A stretch of 64,000 bases of DNA from Acidovorax sp. 106 (GCF_003663825.1 NZ_RCCC01000001.1:3480501-3544500); one strand, 5' to 3'. Shown: positions 41,610-51,180, counted from the first letter of the stretch. The notes: generated from the sequence alone by a model not told the origin. A program made the numbers and translations.

Positions 41610-41772
41610 GGAGCCTGTCGGACTTGGAGCGTCGAAAGCGAAAATTGGCCCCGGCGAGGACAGTTTTTGCCGGATTTGCGGCCCCATAGCCGGGCTATGG
41701 GGCAAAAAGACGGTGAAAAATGGACCGCTGAGGTCAATTTGCAGCCGACGATTTCCAAGTCCGACAGGCTCC
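41610..41772. mobile_element. MITE-like 163-bp inverted-repeat element
   Basis: Perfect 19-bp terminal inverted repeats, GGAGCCTGTCGGACTTGGA (41610-41628) and its complement (41754-41772), bound the element. At its centre GCCCCATAGC-CGG-GCTATGGGGC forms a perfect 10-bp hairpin, and the intervening arms are imperfectly complementary. The whole unit could fold into one long hairpin. It has no coding capacity and ends 31 bases before the monooxygenase start. No clear target-site duplication is visible. Confidence 0.8.
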
Positions 41773-41803
41773 TAGGCGCCCCCGCAGGCCCGACAATGCT
41801 CGG

Positions 41804-43042
41804 ATGAAAAAGCAGGTATTGATTGCCGGAGGCGGCATTGGCGGCATGGCAGCGGCGCTGGCGGCGTCCCGCGCCGGGTGGGATGTGCGCATGTACGAGC
41901 GCGTGGCCGCGTTCTCTGAGGTCGGTGCAGGCGTGCAACTGGGGCCCAACGTGGTGCGCTGCCTGCAGGCCTGGGGCCTGCAAAAGGCCTTGCAGCAAGT
42001 GGCGGCCTTCCCCGATAAGTTGCAGGTGCGCAGCGCCCTCAGCGGGCAGGTGCTGGGCACCCTGGCGCTGGGCCGCACAGCGGTGCAACGCTACGGGGCG
42101 GCCTACGCCACCATCCACCGCGCCGACTTGCATGCCCTGCTGCACGAGGGCGTGCAGCGCTACACCGATGCGCAACTGCACCAGGGCCTGGCCATCGAAT
42201 CCTTTGCAGATGCCAGCACCACCGCCCAAAGCGTGCCAGGGGCCGAGACCGTGGTGACGGTGTGCACCAGCCAGGGCAAGGAGATTGAGGGCGACGCCCT
42301 CATTGGCGCCGACGGCCTGTGGAGCCGCACCCGCACCCAACTGCTGGGCTACCAAAGCCCCCGAGTGACGGGGCACCTGGCCTACCGCGCCCTGTTGCCG
42401 CAAAGCGCACTGCCACCCTCGTTGCGCACGCGCCAGGTCACCGCCTGGCTGGGCCCGCGCTTGCACATGGTGCAGTACCCCGTGCGCCGGGGCGAGCTGC
42501 AAAACCTGGTGCTCATCGTGCAAGGCCCCGCCCCCGCCAACCTGGAAACCTGGGACCACGACGCCAACGCCCGCGACCTGGAATATGCCCTGCACGGCAC
42601 CAGCACCGCGCTACAACATGCCGTGCACAGCGTAGAGGCCGCAGGCAGCGGCTGGCGCCTGTGGCCCCTGTGCGACCGCCCCCCCGTGCGCAGCCCCGAC
42701 GACATGGCCCAAGGCCTGGTGGCGCTGCTGGGCGACGCTGCTCACCCCATGCGTCCCTACTTGGCGCAGGGCGCGGGCATGGCGATTGAAGACGCTGCCC
42801 AGCTTGAACGCGCCTTGTCTATGCACGACCTGGACGTGCCACTGCGCCTGCGCCGCTACGCCGTCAACCGCTGGCAGCGCAATGCACGGGTGCAAGCCCG
42901 CTCCACGCGCAACGGGCGCATCTTCCACGCGATCGGGCCGGTGCGCTGGGCGCGCGACCTGTCGCTCAAGCTGCTGGGCGAGCGGGTGCTGGATGTGCCC
43001 TGGCTGTACCGGGGCGACGGTTCCAGCGCCAGTTCATTGTGA
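41804..43042 (+). CDS. FAD-dependent aromatic monooxygenase (salicylate-hydroxylase-like)
   Basis: A 412-residue flavoprotein of the group A hydroxylases. The FAD motif is LIAGGGIGGMAAALAASRAG (residues 6-25). The DG motif is in LIGADGLWSRTR (about residue 167), and the second FAD motif is GDAAHPMRPYLAQGAGMAIEDA. The family covers salicylate 1-hydroxylase, 3-hydroxybenzoate 6-hydroxylase and related enzymes. The substrate cannot be read from sequence, and no ring-cleavage gene adjoins it. Its promoter region contains the MITE-like element. Confidence 0.9.
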   Translation: MKKQVLIAGGGIGGMAAALAASRAGWDVRMYERVAAFSEVGAGVQLGPNVVRCLQAWGLQKALQQVAAFPDKLQVRSALSGQVLGTLALGRTAVQRYGAAYATIHRADLHALLHEGVQRYTDAQLHQGLAIESFADASTTAQSVPGAETVVTVCTSQGKEIEGDALIGADGLWSRTRTQLLGYQSPRVTGHLAYRALLPQSALPPSLRTRQVTAWLGPRLHMVQYPVRRGELQNLVLIVQGPAPANLETWDHDANARDLEYALHGTSTALQHAVHSVEAAGSGWRLWPLCDRPPVRSPDDMAQGLVALLGDAAHPMRPYLAQGAGMAIEDAAQLERALSMHDLDVPLRLRRYAVNRWQRNARVQARSTRNGRIFHAIGPVRWARDLSLKLLGERVLDVPWLYRGDGSSASSL

Positions 43043-43354
43043 CGGGGGGCGGGGGCGTCCTGCGGACAAGCCGTGGGCGCATGGTCCATGCAGTGGTCAT
43101 CGACATGACCTGTGGGTTGTCAGTGCATACCCTATCCGGGGCAACCCGCAAGCGGATTTTGCGGGGTGAACTTCGCGCAGTGTGCCACGCTCTATCGCTG
43201 TGTGTGCAACGCCCCGAAAAGGCCAGCCATGCGTCCACGAATTTGCTGTTCAAGCGCAGCTCGTGGTGCTACAAAGGGTCAAGCCGGTAGCGATTGCGAA
43301 TGCAACACCGTGGCACCACCTGAGCCCGCCAGGGGTGCCGCCACAGGAGGTCGT
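43043..43354. other. Intergenic region before prkA
   Basis: A 312-base gap. An AGGAGG ribosome-binding site at 43345-43350 serves the prkA ATG. The open frame continues upstream but shows no similarity to the kinase. I see no repeat or clear promoter. Confidence 0.5.
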
Positions 43355-45277
43355 ATGGATGCCATCAGCAACTTCGCCGCGCGCTATGCCCGTAGCCGCG
43401 AAGAGGAAATGTCGATCGACGAGTACCTCGCCGAATGCAAACGTGATCCCATGGCCTACGCCACCTCGGCCCAGCGCATGCTGGCAGCCATTGGCGAGCC
43501 CGAGATGGTGGACACGCGCAACGACCCGCGCCTGTCGCGGCTGTTTGCCAACAAGGTCATCAAGCGCTACCCCGCATTCACCGAGTTCTACGGCATGGAG
43601 GAGTCCATCGAGCAGGTGGTGAGCTTCTTTCGACATGCCGCGCAGGGACTGGAGGAGCGCAAGCAGATCCTCTACCTGCTGGGCCCTGTGGGTGGCGGCA
43701 AGAGCTCGATTGCCGAGCGTCTCAAGGCCCTGATGCAGAAGGTGCCGTTCTATGCGCTCAAGGGCTCGCCGGTCAATGAATCGCCATTGGGCCTGTTCGA
43801 TGCCGCAGAAGACGGCCCCGTTCTGGAGGATCAGTTCGGCATTCCGCGTCGGTACCTACAGCGCGTGTTGTCACCGTGGGCGGTGAAGCGGCTGGAAGAG
43901 TACGGCGGCGACATCCGCCAGTTCCGTGTGGTCAAGCGCTACCCCAGCGTGCTCAAGCAGGTGGGCATTGCCAAGACCGAGCCGGGCGACGAGAACAACC
44001 AGGACATCTCCAGCCTGGTGGGCAAGGTGGACATCCGCAAGCTCGAAACCTTTGCGCAGGACGACACCGACGCCTACAGCTACAGCGGCGGCCTGTGCCT
44101 GGCCAACCAGGGCTTGCTTGAATTTGTGGAAATGTTCAAGGCGCCCATCAAGGTGCTGCACCCGCTGCTGACTGCCACGCAGGAGGGCAACTACAAGGGC
44201 ACGGAGGGCTTCGGTGCCATTCCGTTTGACGGCGTGGTGCTGGCCCACAGCAACGAGAGCGAGTGGAAGGCGTTTCGCAACAACAAGAACAACGAGGCGT
44301 TTCTTGATCGCATCTACATCGTCAAGGTGCCGTACTGCTTGCGCGTGAGCGAGGAGATCCGCATCTACGAAAAGCTCATCCGCGAATCATCGCTGGGCAA
44401 CGCCGTGTGCGCGCCCGGTACGCTCAAGATGATGGCGCAATTCGGCATCCTTACGCGGCTGAAGGAGCCTGAGAACTCCAGCATCTTCAGCAAGATGCAG
44501 GTGTACGACGGCGAGAGCCTGAAGGACACCGACCCGCGCGCCAAGAGCTACCAGGAGTACCGTGACTACGCGGGCGTGGACGAGGGTATGACAGGCATCT
44601 CCACCCGCTTTGCGTTCAAGATTTTGTCGAAGGTGTTCAACTTTGACAGCGCTGAGGTGGCGGCCAACCCGGTGCACCTGATGTACGTGCTGGAGCAGCA
44701 GATCGAGCGCGAGCAGTTCCCTGCCGAGTTGGAGACCAAATACACCGGTTACATCAAGGAGTTCCTGTCGCCACGCTATGCCGAATTCATCGGTAAAGAG
44801 ATCCAGACTGCGTATCTCGAAAGCTACAGCGAATATGGGCAGAACATCTTTGACCGTTACGTGACCTATGCGGACTACTGGATCCAGGACAACGAGTACC
44901 GCGACACCGACACCGGCGAGGTGTTTGACCGGGGCGCACTCAACGCCGAGCTGGAGAAGATCGAGAAGCCTGCTGGCATCGCCAACCCCAAGGACTTCCG
45001 CAACGAGATCGTCAACTTTGTGCTGCGGGCGCGCGCCAACAACCAGGGCAAGAACCCGAGCTGGACGAGCTACGAAAAGCTGCGCTTGGTGATCGAGAAG
45101 AAGATGTTCTCGAACACCGAAGAGCTGCTCCCGGTGATCAGCTTCAACGCCAAGGCCAGCGCCGAAGAGGCCCGCAAGCACGAGGACTTTGTCACTCGCA
45201 TGGTGAACAAGGGCTACACGCCCAAGCAGGTGCGGCTGTTGTGCGAGTGGTACCTGCGCGTGCGCAAGAGTAGCTAG
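43355..45277 (+). CDS. prkA: PrkA-family AAA+ / serine protein kinase
   Basis: A 640-residue protein of the PrkA/YeaG family. Family features are YGMEESIEQVVSFFRHAAQG and Walker A LLGPVGGGKSSIAERL (about residues 110-125). The central AAA+ region has GFGAIPFDGVVLAHSNESEW, and a kinase-like C-terminal domain follows. The start ATG has a perfect AGGAGG upstream. In enterobacteria the homologue is a stress-induced partner of YeaH and YcgB. Here the same three families lie side by side, which supports a shared starvation or nitrogen-stress role; that role is inferred. Confidence 0.95.
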   Translation: MDAISNFAARYARSREEEMSIDEYLAECKRDPMAYATSAQRMLAAIGEPEMVDTRNDPRLSRLFANKVIKRYPAFTEFYGMEESIEQVVSFFRHAAQGLEERKQILYLLGPVGGGKSSIAERLKALMQKVPFYALKGSPVNESPLGLFDAAEDGPVLEDQFGIPRRYLQRVLSPWAVKRLEEYGGDIRQFRVVKRYPSVLKQVGIAKTEPGDENNQDISSLVGKVDIRKLETFAQDDTDAYSYSGGLCLANQGLLEFVEMFKAPIKVLHPLLTATQEGNYKGTEGFGAIPFDGVVLAHSNESEWKAFRNNKNNEAFLDRIYIVKVPYCLRVSEEIRIYEKLIRESSLGNAVCAPGTLKMMAQFGILTRLKEPENSSIFSKMQVYDGESLKDTDPRAKSYQEYRDYAGVDEGMTGISTRFAFKILSKVFNFDSAEVAANPVHLMYVLEQQIEREQFPAELETKYTGYIKEFLSPRYAEFIGKEIQTAYLESYSEYGQNIFDRYVTYADYWIQDNEYRDTDTGEVFDRGALNAELEKIEKPAGIANPKDFRNEIVNFVLRARANNQGKNPSWTSYEKLRLVIEKKMFSNTEELLPVISFNAKASAEEARKHEDFVTRMVNKGYTPKQVRLLCEWYLRVRKSS

Positions 45278-45289
45278 ATATGGTGCAAC

Positions 45290-45395
45290 CCCCTGAGTCG
45301 CTGCGCGCCTTCCCCCTTCTCTCGAATGTCTGCGCCATTCGGGAAGGGAGACGCAGCCAGCGCAGCGGGGCGGCCCTTGCGCGGCTGCCCGCGCG
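45290..45395. repeat. Extragenic palindromic element, copy B
   Basis: Contains CTGCGCGCCTTCCCCCTTCTCTC, then GGGAAGGGAGACGC and GCAGCGGGGCGGCCCTTGCG. It matches the reverse complement of 25786-25905. It separates prkA from the DUF444 gene. Confidence 0.8.
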
Positions 45396-45446
45396 GGGGC
45401 AGGGGGCTAGCGGTGGCAGAGGGTGGTGGCCGCACGGGGGCTGAAA

Positions 45447-46718
45447 ATGGCATTGCAAATCATCGACCGCAGGCTCGCTGGCAAGAACAAGTCGGTGGGC
45501 AACCGTGAGCGATTTGTTCGCCGCTACAAGGAGCAGATCGCGGATGCGGTGCGCCGTGCCGTCTCGCAGCGCGGCATCCGCGATATGGAGCAGGCCGAGA
45601 GCATCACCATTCCCAAGAAGGACATCAGCGAGCCCATGTTCCACCATGGCCGGGGCGGCATTCGCGACACGGTGCACCCCGGCAACGCAGAGCATGTGCG
45701 TGGCGACCGCATTGAGCGGCCCCAGAAAGGCGGGGGCGGCGGCGGTGGTTCGCAGGCCAGCGACAATGGAGAGGGCGAGGACGACTTCACCTTCACGCTG
45801 ACCAAGGAAGAGTTCATGCAGCTCTTTTTTGAAGACCTGGCGCTGCCGCACCTGCTGCGCACCCACATCGGCGAGAACCCGCAGTGGAAGTCGCGCCGCG
45901 CGGGCTACAGCCAGGATGGCATCCCCAACAACCTGGCCGTGGTGCGCACCATGCGCGGCGCTTTGGGCCGGCGCATCGCGCTGGGCAAGTCGTCGCACCG
46001 TGAACTGTTGGCGCTGCAGGCCGAGCTCGATGCGTTGCTGGCGCAGGACGACAGCGCGAGCGAGGCGGTGGCAGAGCTGCAGCGCCGCATTGATGCGCTC
46101 ACGGCGCGCATTGACAGGATTCCCTACCTCGACCCCATCGACCTGCGCTTTCGTGCCCGCACGCCCGTGCCGGTGCCCAGCAGCCAAGCGGTGATGTTCT
46201 GCGTGATGGACGTGTCGGGCTCGATGGACGAGACACGCAAGGACCTGGCCAAGCGGTTTTTTATCCTGCTGTACCTGTTTCTCACGCGGCACTACGAAAC
46301 CATCGACATCGTATTCATCCGCCACCACACCCAGGCGGCCGAGGTGAGCGAGGAGCAGTTCTTTCACTCCACCGAAAGCGGCGGCACCGTGGTCAGCAGC
46401 GCGCTGGTCCTGCTGGACCAGATCATCCGTGCGCGCTACCCGCAGGGCGACTGGAACATCTACGTGGCCCAGGCCAGCGATGGCGACAACTTCAATAACG
46501 ACAGCGGCATCTGCCGCAACCTGCTGGTAGACAAAATCCTGCCGCTGGTGCGCCACTTTGCCTATGTGCAGGTGGCTGAGGAAGAGCAGAACCTGTGGGA
46601 CGAGTACAGCCAGTTGCAGCCGCAGTTCCCTCACTTTGCGATGCGCAAGGTCTCCGCGCCTGGCGACATCTATCCCGTGTTCCGCGACCTGTTCAAGAAA
46701 GAGGGGGTGGCCGCATGA
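45447..46718 (+). CDS. YeaH/YhbH family protein (DUF444), VWA-like
   Basis: A 423-residue protein. The N-terminus MALQIIDRRLAGKNKSVGNR is typical of YeaH. A Gly-rich linker (GGGGGGGSQ, near residue 100) follows. The C-terminal half is a von Willebrand A-like domain with the metal-ion site DVSGSMDETRKD. The family accompanies prkA and SpoVR genes. In sporeformers YhbH is sporulation-linked; here a stress role is inferred. The ATG at 45447 is preferred over an upstream start. It overlaps the SpoVR gene by ATGA. Confidence 0.94.
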   Translation: MALQIIDRRLAGKNKSVGNRERFVRRYKEQIADAVRRAVSQRGIRDMEQAESITIPKKDISEPMFHHGRGGIRDTVHPGNAEHVRGDRIERPQKGGGGGGGSQASDNGEGEDDFTFTLTKEEFMQLFFEDLALPHLLRTHIGENPQWKSRRAGYSQDGIPNNLAVVRTMRGALGRRIALGKSSHRELLALQAELDALLAQDDSASEAVAELQRRIDALTARIDRIPYLDPIDLRFRARTPVPVPSSQAVMFCVMDVSGSMDETRKDLAKRFFILLYLFLTRHYETIDIVFIRHHTQAAEVSEEQFFHSTESGGTVVSSALVLLDQIIRARYPQGDWNIYVAQASDGDNFNNDSGICRNLLVDKILPLVRHFAYVQVAEEEQNLWDEYSQLQPQFPHFAMRKVSAPGDIYPVFRDLFKKEGVAA

Positions 46719-48346
46719 ACAACGTTGTGCAGTACCCCGTGCTGGAGCGCCGCGTCAGCGACAACCCTTGGAAGGCTGCTGCCGTGGGTGAGCGCCGCCA
46801 CCGCGCCGTGCCCGGCCAGCCCCTGCCTGCGGGCGCGCGGCCTGCCGAGCCGTTGCCCGACCCGAGCGATTGGACCTTTGAGCTGATCGAGCGCTACCAC
46901 GCCGCCATTGCCGCCACGGCCGAGCGCTTTGGCCTCGACACCTACCCCAACCAGCTGGAGATCATCACCGCCGAGCAGATGATGGACGCGTACTCCAGCG
47001 TGGGCATGCCGGTGAACTACCGGCACTGGAGCTACGGCAAGGAGTTTCTGGCCACCGAGCGGCGCTACCGGCGCGGGCATATGGGGTTGGCGTATGAGAT
47101 CGTCATCAACGCCAACCCCTGCATCAGCTACCTGATGGAGGAGAACACCACCGCCATGCAGGCGCTGGTGATTGCCCACGCCGCCTACGGCCACAACAGC
47201 TTCTTCAAGGGCAACTACCTGTTTCGCATGTGGACGGATGCGTCCAGCATCATCGACTACCTGGTGTATGCCAAGGACTATGTGGCGCAGTGCGAGGAGC
47301 GCTATGGCATGGACGAGGTGGAGCGGCTCATGGATTCATCCCATGCACTGGCCAATTTTGGCGTGGACCGGTATCGCCGCCCCTCCAAGAAGAACCTGGC
47401 GCGCGAGCATCTGGAGCGCGCGCAGCGCGAGGCCTATGCCCAGCAGCAGGTCAACGAGCTGTGGCGCACCCTGCCCACGCGCCCCGGCAAGGAAGATGCG
47501 GCGCAGGAGACCGACCGCTTCCCCAGGGAACCGCAAGAAAACATCCTGTACTTCATCGAAAAACACGCGCCTTTGCTGGAGCCCTGGCAGCGCGAGATCG
47601 TTCGCATCGTGCGCAAGATCGCGCAGTACTTCTACCCGCAGCGCCAGACTCAGGTCATGAACGAAGGCTGGGCCACGTTCTGGCACTACACACTGCTCAA
47701 CACCCTGTACGACGATGGCTACCTGAGCGACGGCGTGATGATGGAATGGCTGGGCTCGCACACCAACGTGGTCTACCAGCCACCCGTGGGGCACCGCGCC
47801 TACAGCGGCATCAACCCCTATGCGCTGGGGTTCGCCATGTACCGCGACATCCAGCGCATCTGCCAGAACCCGACGGAAGAAGACCGCCACTGGTTCCCAG
47901 ACATCGCAGGCACACCCTGGCTGCCCGCGCTGGACCACGCCATGCGCAACTTCAAGGACGAGAGCTTCATTGGCCAATACCTCAGCCCGCACCTGATGCG
48001 CGAGCTGCGACTGTTTGCGCTGCACGATGATGCGAACGCACGCGACATAGTGGTCAGCGAGATCCACGACGAAAACGGCTACCGCAACCTGCGCCAGATG
48101 CTGTCCAAGCAATACGACCTGGGCACGCGTGAGCCCAACATCCAGGTGTGGAATGTGAACCTGCGCGGCGACCGCAGCCTGACCCTGCGGCACACCCAGT
48201 ACCAGGGCCGCCCGCTGGCCGATGACACGCAGGAGGTGCTCAAGCACGTGGCGCGCCTGTGGGGTTTTGGCGTGCACATCGAGAGTGCGGACGCCGACGG
48301 AGGCAATCCCTTGCGGCTGCACTCGGTGGCGGCATCTGCAGGGTGA
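46715..48346 (+). CDS. SpoVR/YcgB family protein
   Basis: A 543-residue cytoplasmic protein of unknown biochemical activity. Family features are SDWTFELIERYHAAI near residue 48, YPNQLEIITAEQMMDAYSSVGMP, YRHWSYGKEF and MNEGWATFWHYTLLNTLYD. The invariant His and Glu in the last two suggest a metal site. The start ATG overlaps the stop of the DUF444 gene. It is the third member of the stress trio and the order prkA, DUF444, SpoVR is conserved in many proteobacteria. Confidence 0.94.
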   Translation: MNNVVQYPVLERRVSDNPWKAAAVGERRHRAVPGQPLPAGARPAEPLPDPSDWTFELIERYHAAIAATAERFGLDTYPNQLEIITAEQMMDAYSSVGMPVNYRHWSYGKEFLATERRYRRGHMGLAYEIVINANPCISYLMEENTTAMQALVIAHAAYGHNSFFKGNYLFRMWTDASSIIDYLVYAKDYVAQCEERYGMDEVERLMDSSHALANFGVDRYRRPSKKNLAREHLERAQREAYAQQQVNELWRTLPTRPGKEDAAQETDRFPREPQENILYFIEKHAPLLEPWQREIVRIVRKIAQYFYPQRQTQVMNEGWATFWHYTLLNTLYDDGYLSDGVMMEWLGSHTNVVYQPPVGHRAYSGINPYALGFAMYRDIQRICQNPTEEDRHWFPDIAGTPWLPALDHAMRNFKDESFIGQYLSPHLMRELRLFALHDDANARDIVVSEIHDENGYRNLRQMLSKQYDLGTREPNIQVWNVNLRGDRSLTLRHTQYQGRPLADDTQEVLKHVARLWGFGVHIESADADGGNPLRLHSVAASAG

Positions 48347-48414
48347 TGGGGACGACGGACGTGGGGGGCTGTTGTAGAGCGCGCGGCGAGCGGTGGCGTG
48401 CTAGCGCATGTTCC

Positions 48415-48438
48415 GCACAACGGCACAACGGCACAACG
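48415..48438. repeat. Three tandem copies of GCACAACG
   Basis: An 8-bp unit occurs three times without gap between the SpoVR gene and the carbamoyltransferase gene. No function can be assigned. Confidence 0.6.
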
Positions 48439-48465
48439 TGGAGTCCCTCGCACCGCATGCTAGCG

Positions 48466-48523
48466 AATCGCTATTGAATTTATAGCTGTTTGCGCTTGGT
48501 AGGTAAGCGCTAGACGCCATTTT
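48466..48523. repeat. Copy of the TAGCTGNNNGCGCTT hairpin repeat
   Basis: TTTATAGCTGTTTGCGCTTG with GTAAGCGCTAGACGCC keeps the outer layout of the family but has a diverged arm. It lies between converging genes. Confidence 0.55.
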
Positions 48524-48583
48524 GATTCTGATTTTGAAGAGGTTGCTCCGAGGCCGGAGCCATTGCGCCATTCGATGGCAGGT

Positions 48584-49453
48584 TCACCCACCCGCCTGGC
48601 CGCCTTCTGCGTGCGGTGTATCGGTGGCCGCGCCCAGTGCCCAACGGATGATGGCCGCTTGCACAGGCAGCAACAGTTCTTTTTGCGCATAACCCACAAA
48701 CCCCGGGTACTCCACTGGGTCTACGGCCAGCTCGCGGCCCAGGGTGAAGGGGGGCGTGGGCAGCAGGGCGGGGTGGCCCAAGGCGGCCAGGTGTTCCTCG
48801 GTCAGCGGTGTCATGTCGGTTGGTGTGCCTGCACCCGCTTCGGCGCCTGCGGGCCAGCTGTCGGTGATGACCACATCCACCGGGCCTTGCAGTGTGGCGG
48901 CGTCCACAAACTCCACCTGCGGCAGCGCCTCATGAAAGCGCCGGTGGCACACCTGCACCAGCCCCAACCCCAGCACCTGCGCCTGCGCCAGCGCGTGCCA
49001 GGAGCGGAACACGTTGGTGCTGGGCCCCCACAGACAGACGCGCGCTTGCGCCAGGGGTTTGATCTGTGTGTCGATGTAGTACGCGTCGGTCAGCACCTCG
49101 CAGGGGTGGCCCTGGGCAGACATGGCGTTGATCACGGGGCGCCGGGATGCGGCTGCAAATTCAGCAAGCCGGGCATGGTTGGATTCGCGCACCACATACA
49201 AGTCGTAGAACGGGTCTAGGTACCCTGCTAGATCACAGGCGCGTTCGCCCGTTTTGAGCAGGTTGGGCAGTTCGGTGAATACCAGTCCGAGTTGCCGGAA
49301 AGCCTCAATGAACGTCGTGCGGGTGCGGATGCCGTTGCCCTCGAACGACCACGCCACCGTGCCTTGCAGCGCGGCCCCGGCGGGCATGTTGACGAGCGAC
49401 CAGATGCGATGGATGTCTGCGGGCTGCAGGTCTGTCAGCTGGATGAGGTTCAT
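48584..49453 (-). CDS. Divergent ornithine-carbamoyltransferase-family protein
   Basis: A 289-residue member of the aspartate/ornithine carbamoyltransferase fold. The carbamoyl-phosphate site reads FEGNGIRTRTTFIEAF in place of the usual SxRTR form. HPCEVLTD matches the HPxQ-type motif. The C-terminal ornithine loop, normally HCLP, is not recognisable (LLPTPPFTLGREL). The DxWxSMG ornithine motif is reduced to DSWPAG. This suggests a different second substrate. No arginine genes adjoin it. An MFS transporter gene lies 127 bases upstream on the same strand. Confidence 0.8.
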   Translation of the reverse strand: MNLIQLTDLQPADIHRIWSLVNMPAGAALQGTVAWSFEGNGIRTRTTFIEAFRQLGLVFTELPNLLKTGERACDLAGYLDPFYDLYVVRESNHARLAEFAAASRRPVINAMSAQGHPCEVLTDAYYIDTQIKPLAQARVCLWGPSTNVFRSWHALAQAQVLGLGLVQVCHRRFHEALPQVEFVDAATLQGPVDVVITDSWPAGAEAGAGTPTDMTPLTEEHLAALGHPALLPTPPFTLGRELAVDPVEYPGFVGYAQKELLLPVQAAIIRWALGAATDTPHAEGGQAGG

Positions 49454-49580
49454 GCGGAGGGACTTTCGATGATTCCGATACTTTGGGTGAATGAAGCGCG
49501 CCACCCTGAAAATGGCTGGGTCACGAAGCGTACCCCCGGCCCGCCCCAGTGTGATTGGGCGGGCGCATCCCTCACGCGGA

Positions 49581-50837
49581 TCAGTGCGCAGGCGCCGGCA
49601 GGCACCTGAACGCCAGGGCGCCTGCCGCCAGCATGGCCGCAATGGTCAGCATCACGGCCACATAGGGGTCCGCACCCTGTGCGGCGGCGATGGAGGCCGC
49701 CACGCCGGTCACCCACTGCATCAGCGCCACGCCCAGAAACAGCGCCATGGTGAACACCGCCATGGCGCGCCCCGTGACGGCGGGTGCGTAGGCCGAGCGC
49801 ACGTCCGAATACTGCAGCACCATGTAGCCCGACAGCAGGCCCACCGCGATGGAACCCGCCACGTCCAGCCACTCGGCGTGCAGCAGGCCGATGGCACCGA
49901 AGAGGGTGGCCAGCAGCACCGTGAAGCCCGTGATCCAGCGGCGGCGTGGGCCCGGCCCCGGGTCGAGCCGTCCGAACAGTGCCGGTGTGAACAGCGACAC
50001 CAGCGACGACAGCATGGCCACATTGCCGCTGGCCACCAGCGAGTAGCCATGCCGCTCGATGAGCAGCGGCCCCAGCCACAGCCCGCGCAGCGTGAGAAAT
50101 GACGCATACGTCGTCAGCGCCAGCAGCATGATCCCTGCGGTGTGCGGCAGCAAGAACAGCGCGCCAAACCCGCGCACCGCCTGCAGCACCGATTCGCGCG
50201 GGGGCGCGTTGTGCGCGGGCTGCGCGGGCTCGTGCACCTTCCAGAAGATCAGCAGCCAGGCCAGTGTCGCAAAACCCGCCAGCACCGCAAAACCCATGCG
50301 CCAGGACGACAGCTGCACCAGCCACGCCAGCGGCGTGCCGGTGAACAACATGCCCAGCCCACCCACACCCATGGCCACGCCCGAGACCATCGCAAACCGG
50401 CTGGCCGGAAAGTAGCGCGCAATGAACACCGTGCAGACCAAAAATGCAGGTGCGCAGCCCACGCCGATCAGCACCTGCCCCAGCAGCACCGCGCCATAGC
50501 CCGGTGCCAGCGCCGACAGCACCGAGCCCGCAATCGCCAGCGGAAACGCCACCAGCAGCGTGCGCCGCACGCCATAGAGGTCGATGCCAATGCCCATGAA
50601 GAGCTGCATGGTGCCGAAGGCAAAAGCAAATGCCCCGGCAAACACCCCCAGCGCCTGCGCCGACAGGCCGAACTCTGCCCGCAGGCCTGTGGCCATGATG
50701 GCAGTGATGGTGCGAAACGCCTGGCTGAGCGCAAAGCCGCTCACCAGTGCCAGCAGCATGGCCCAGGCCTGCCGGGGCTGCAGCCCCAACGGACGGGTGA
50801 AGTGCGGCGTGCTGAGTGGGGTGGTTGGAGTAGCCAT
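49581..50837 (-). CDS. MFS transporter
   Basis: A 418-residue major facilitator with about twelve membrane helices. The loop 2-3 motif appears as GIGIDLYGVRRTLL, and helix 4-5 contains GVAMGVGGLGMLFTGTPLAW. The ATG at 50837 gives a short cytoplasmic tail before helix 1 (MLLALVSGFALSQAF). A longer open frame upstream lacks membrane character. Its substrate is unknown. It may be cotranscribed with the carbamoyltransferase-like gene. Confidence 0.9.
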   Translation of the reverse strand: MATPTTPLSTPHFTRPLGLQPRQAWAMLLALVSGFALSQAFRTITAIMATGLRAEFGLSAQALGVFAGAFAFAFGTMQLFMGIGIDLYGVRRTLLVAFPLAIAGSVLSALAPGYGAVLLGQVLIGVGCAPAFLVCTVFIARYFPASRFAMVSGVAMGVGGLGMLFTGTPLAWLVQLSSWRMGFAVLAGFATLAWLLIFWKVHEPAQPAHNAPPRESVLQAVRGFGALFLLPHTAGIMLLALTTYASFLTLRGLWLGPLLIERHGYSLVASGNVAMLSSLVSLFTPALFGRLDPGPGPRRRWITGFTVLLATLFGAIGLLHAEWLDVAGSIAVGLLSGYMVLQYSDVRSAYAPAVTGRAMAVFTMALFLGVALMQWVTGVAASIAAAQGADPYVAVMLTIAAMLAAGALAFRCLPAPAH

Positions 50838-51180
50838 GGCAACAAGCGTAACGCTTGGTGTGGCCGACACCTGTCTCTCGGGTGCCGCCGCGATGGCGTA
50901 GGGCCGACAGTCCAGGCGTGTGGCAACCATTCGCAGCCTTGCATCGACCACTCTGCGCCCATTTGCGGTCATTGGGTACGCCGCCCACGCCGCGCGGCGT
51001 GCGCCAAAAAGCGTTGGAGCGGCATTTTTCCGCACCGATAATCGCCCCCGGGTTTGCGCGGTCAACGGGCAGCCCCGGCGCCCGTTAGAGGGAGGCGCCC
51101 TGGAGCTGTTTGCTTTGGCTCCTCATCCTTACAAAATCAATATCGCTGCCGCGATGATTCCAACACCTCAGGAGGTTTTC
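50838..51180. other. Divergent promoter region between the MFS and secreted-protein genes
   Basis: A 343-base gap that must hold promoters in both directions. The only clear element is GGAGG at 51171-51175, just before the start of the secreted-protein gene. No repeat was seen. Confidence 0.45.

Noticed and set aside
39533..42595. A 1020-codon open frame on the minus strand
   Set aside because: Antisense to the second GGDEF-EAL gene and the monooxygenase. Long antisense frames are expected at this GC content and no motif was found.
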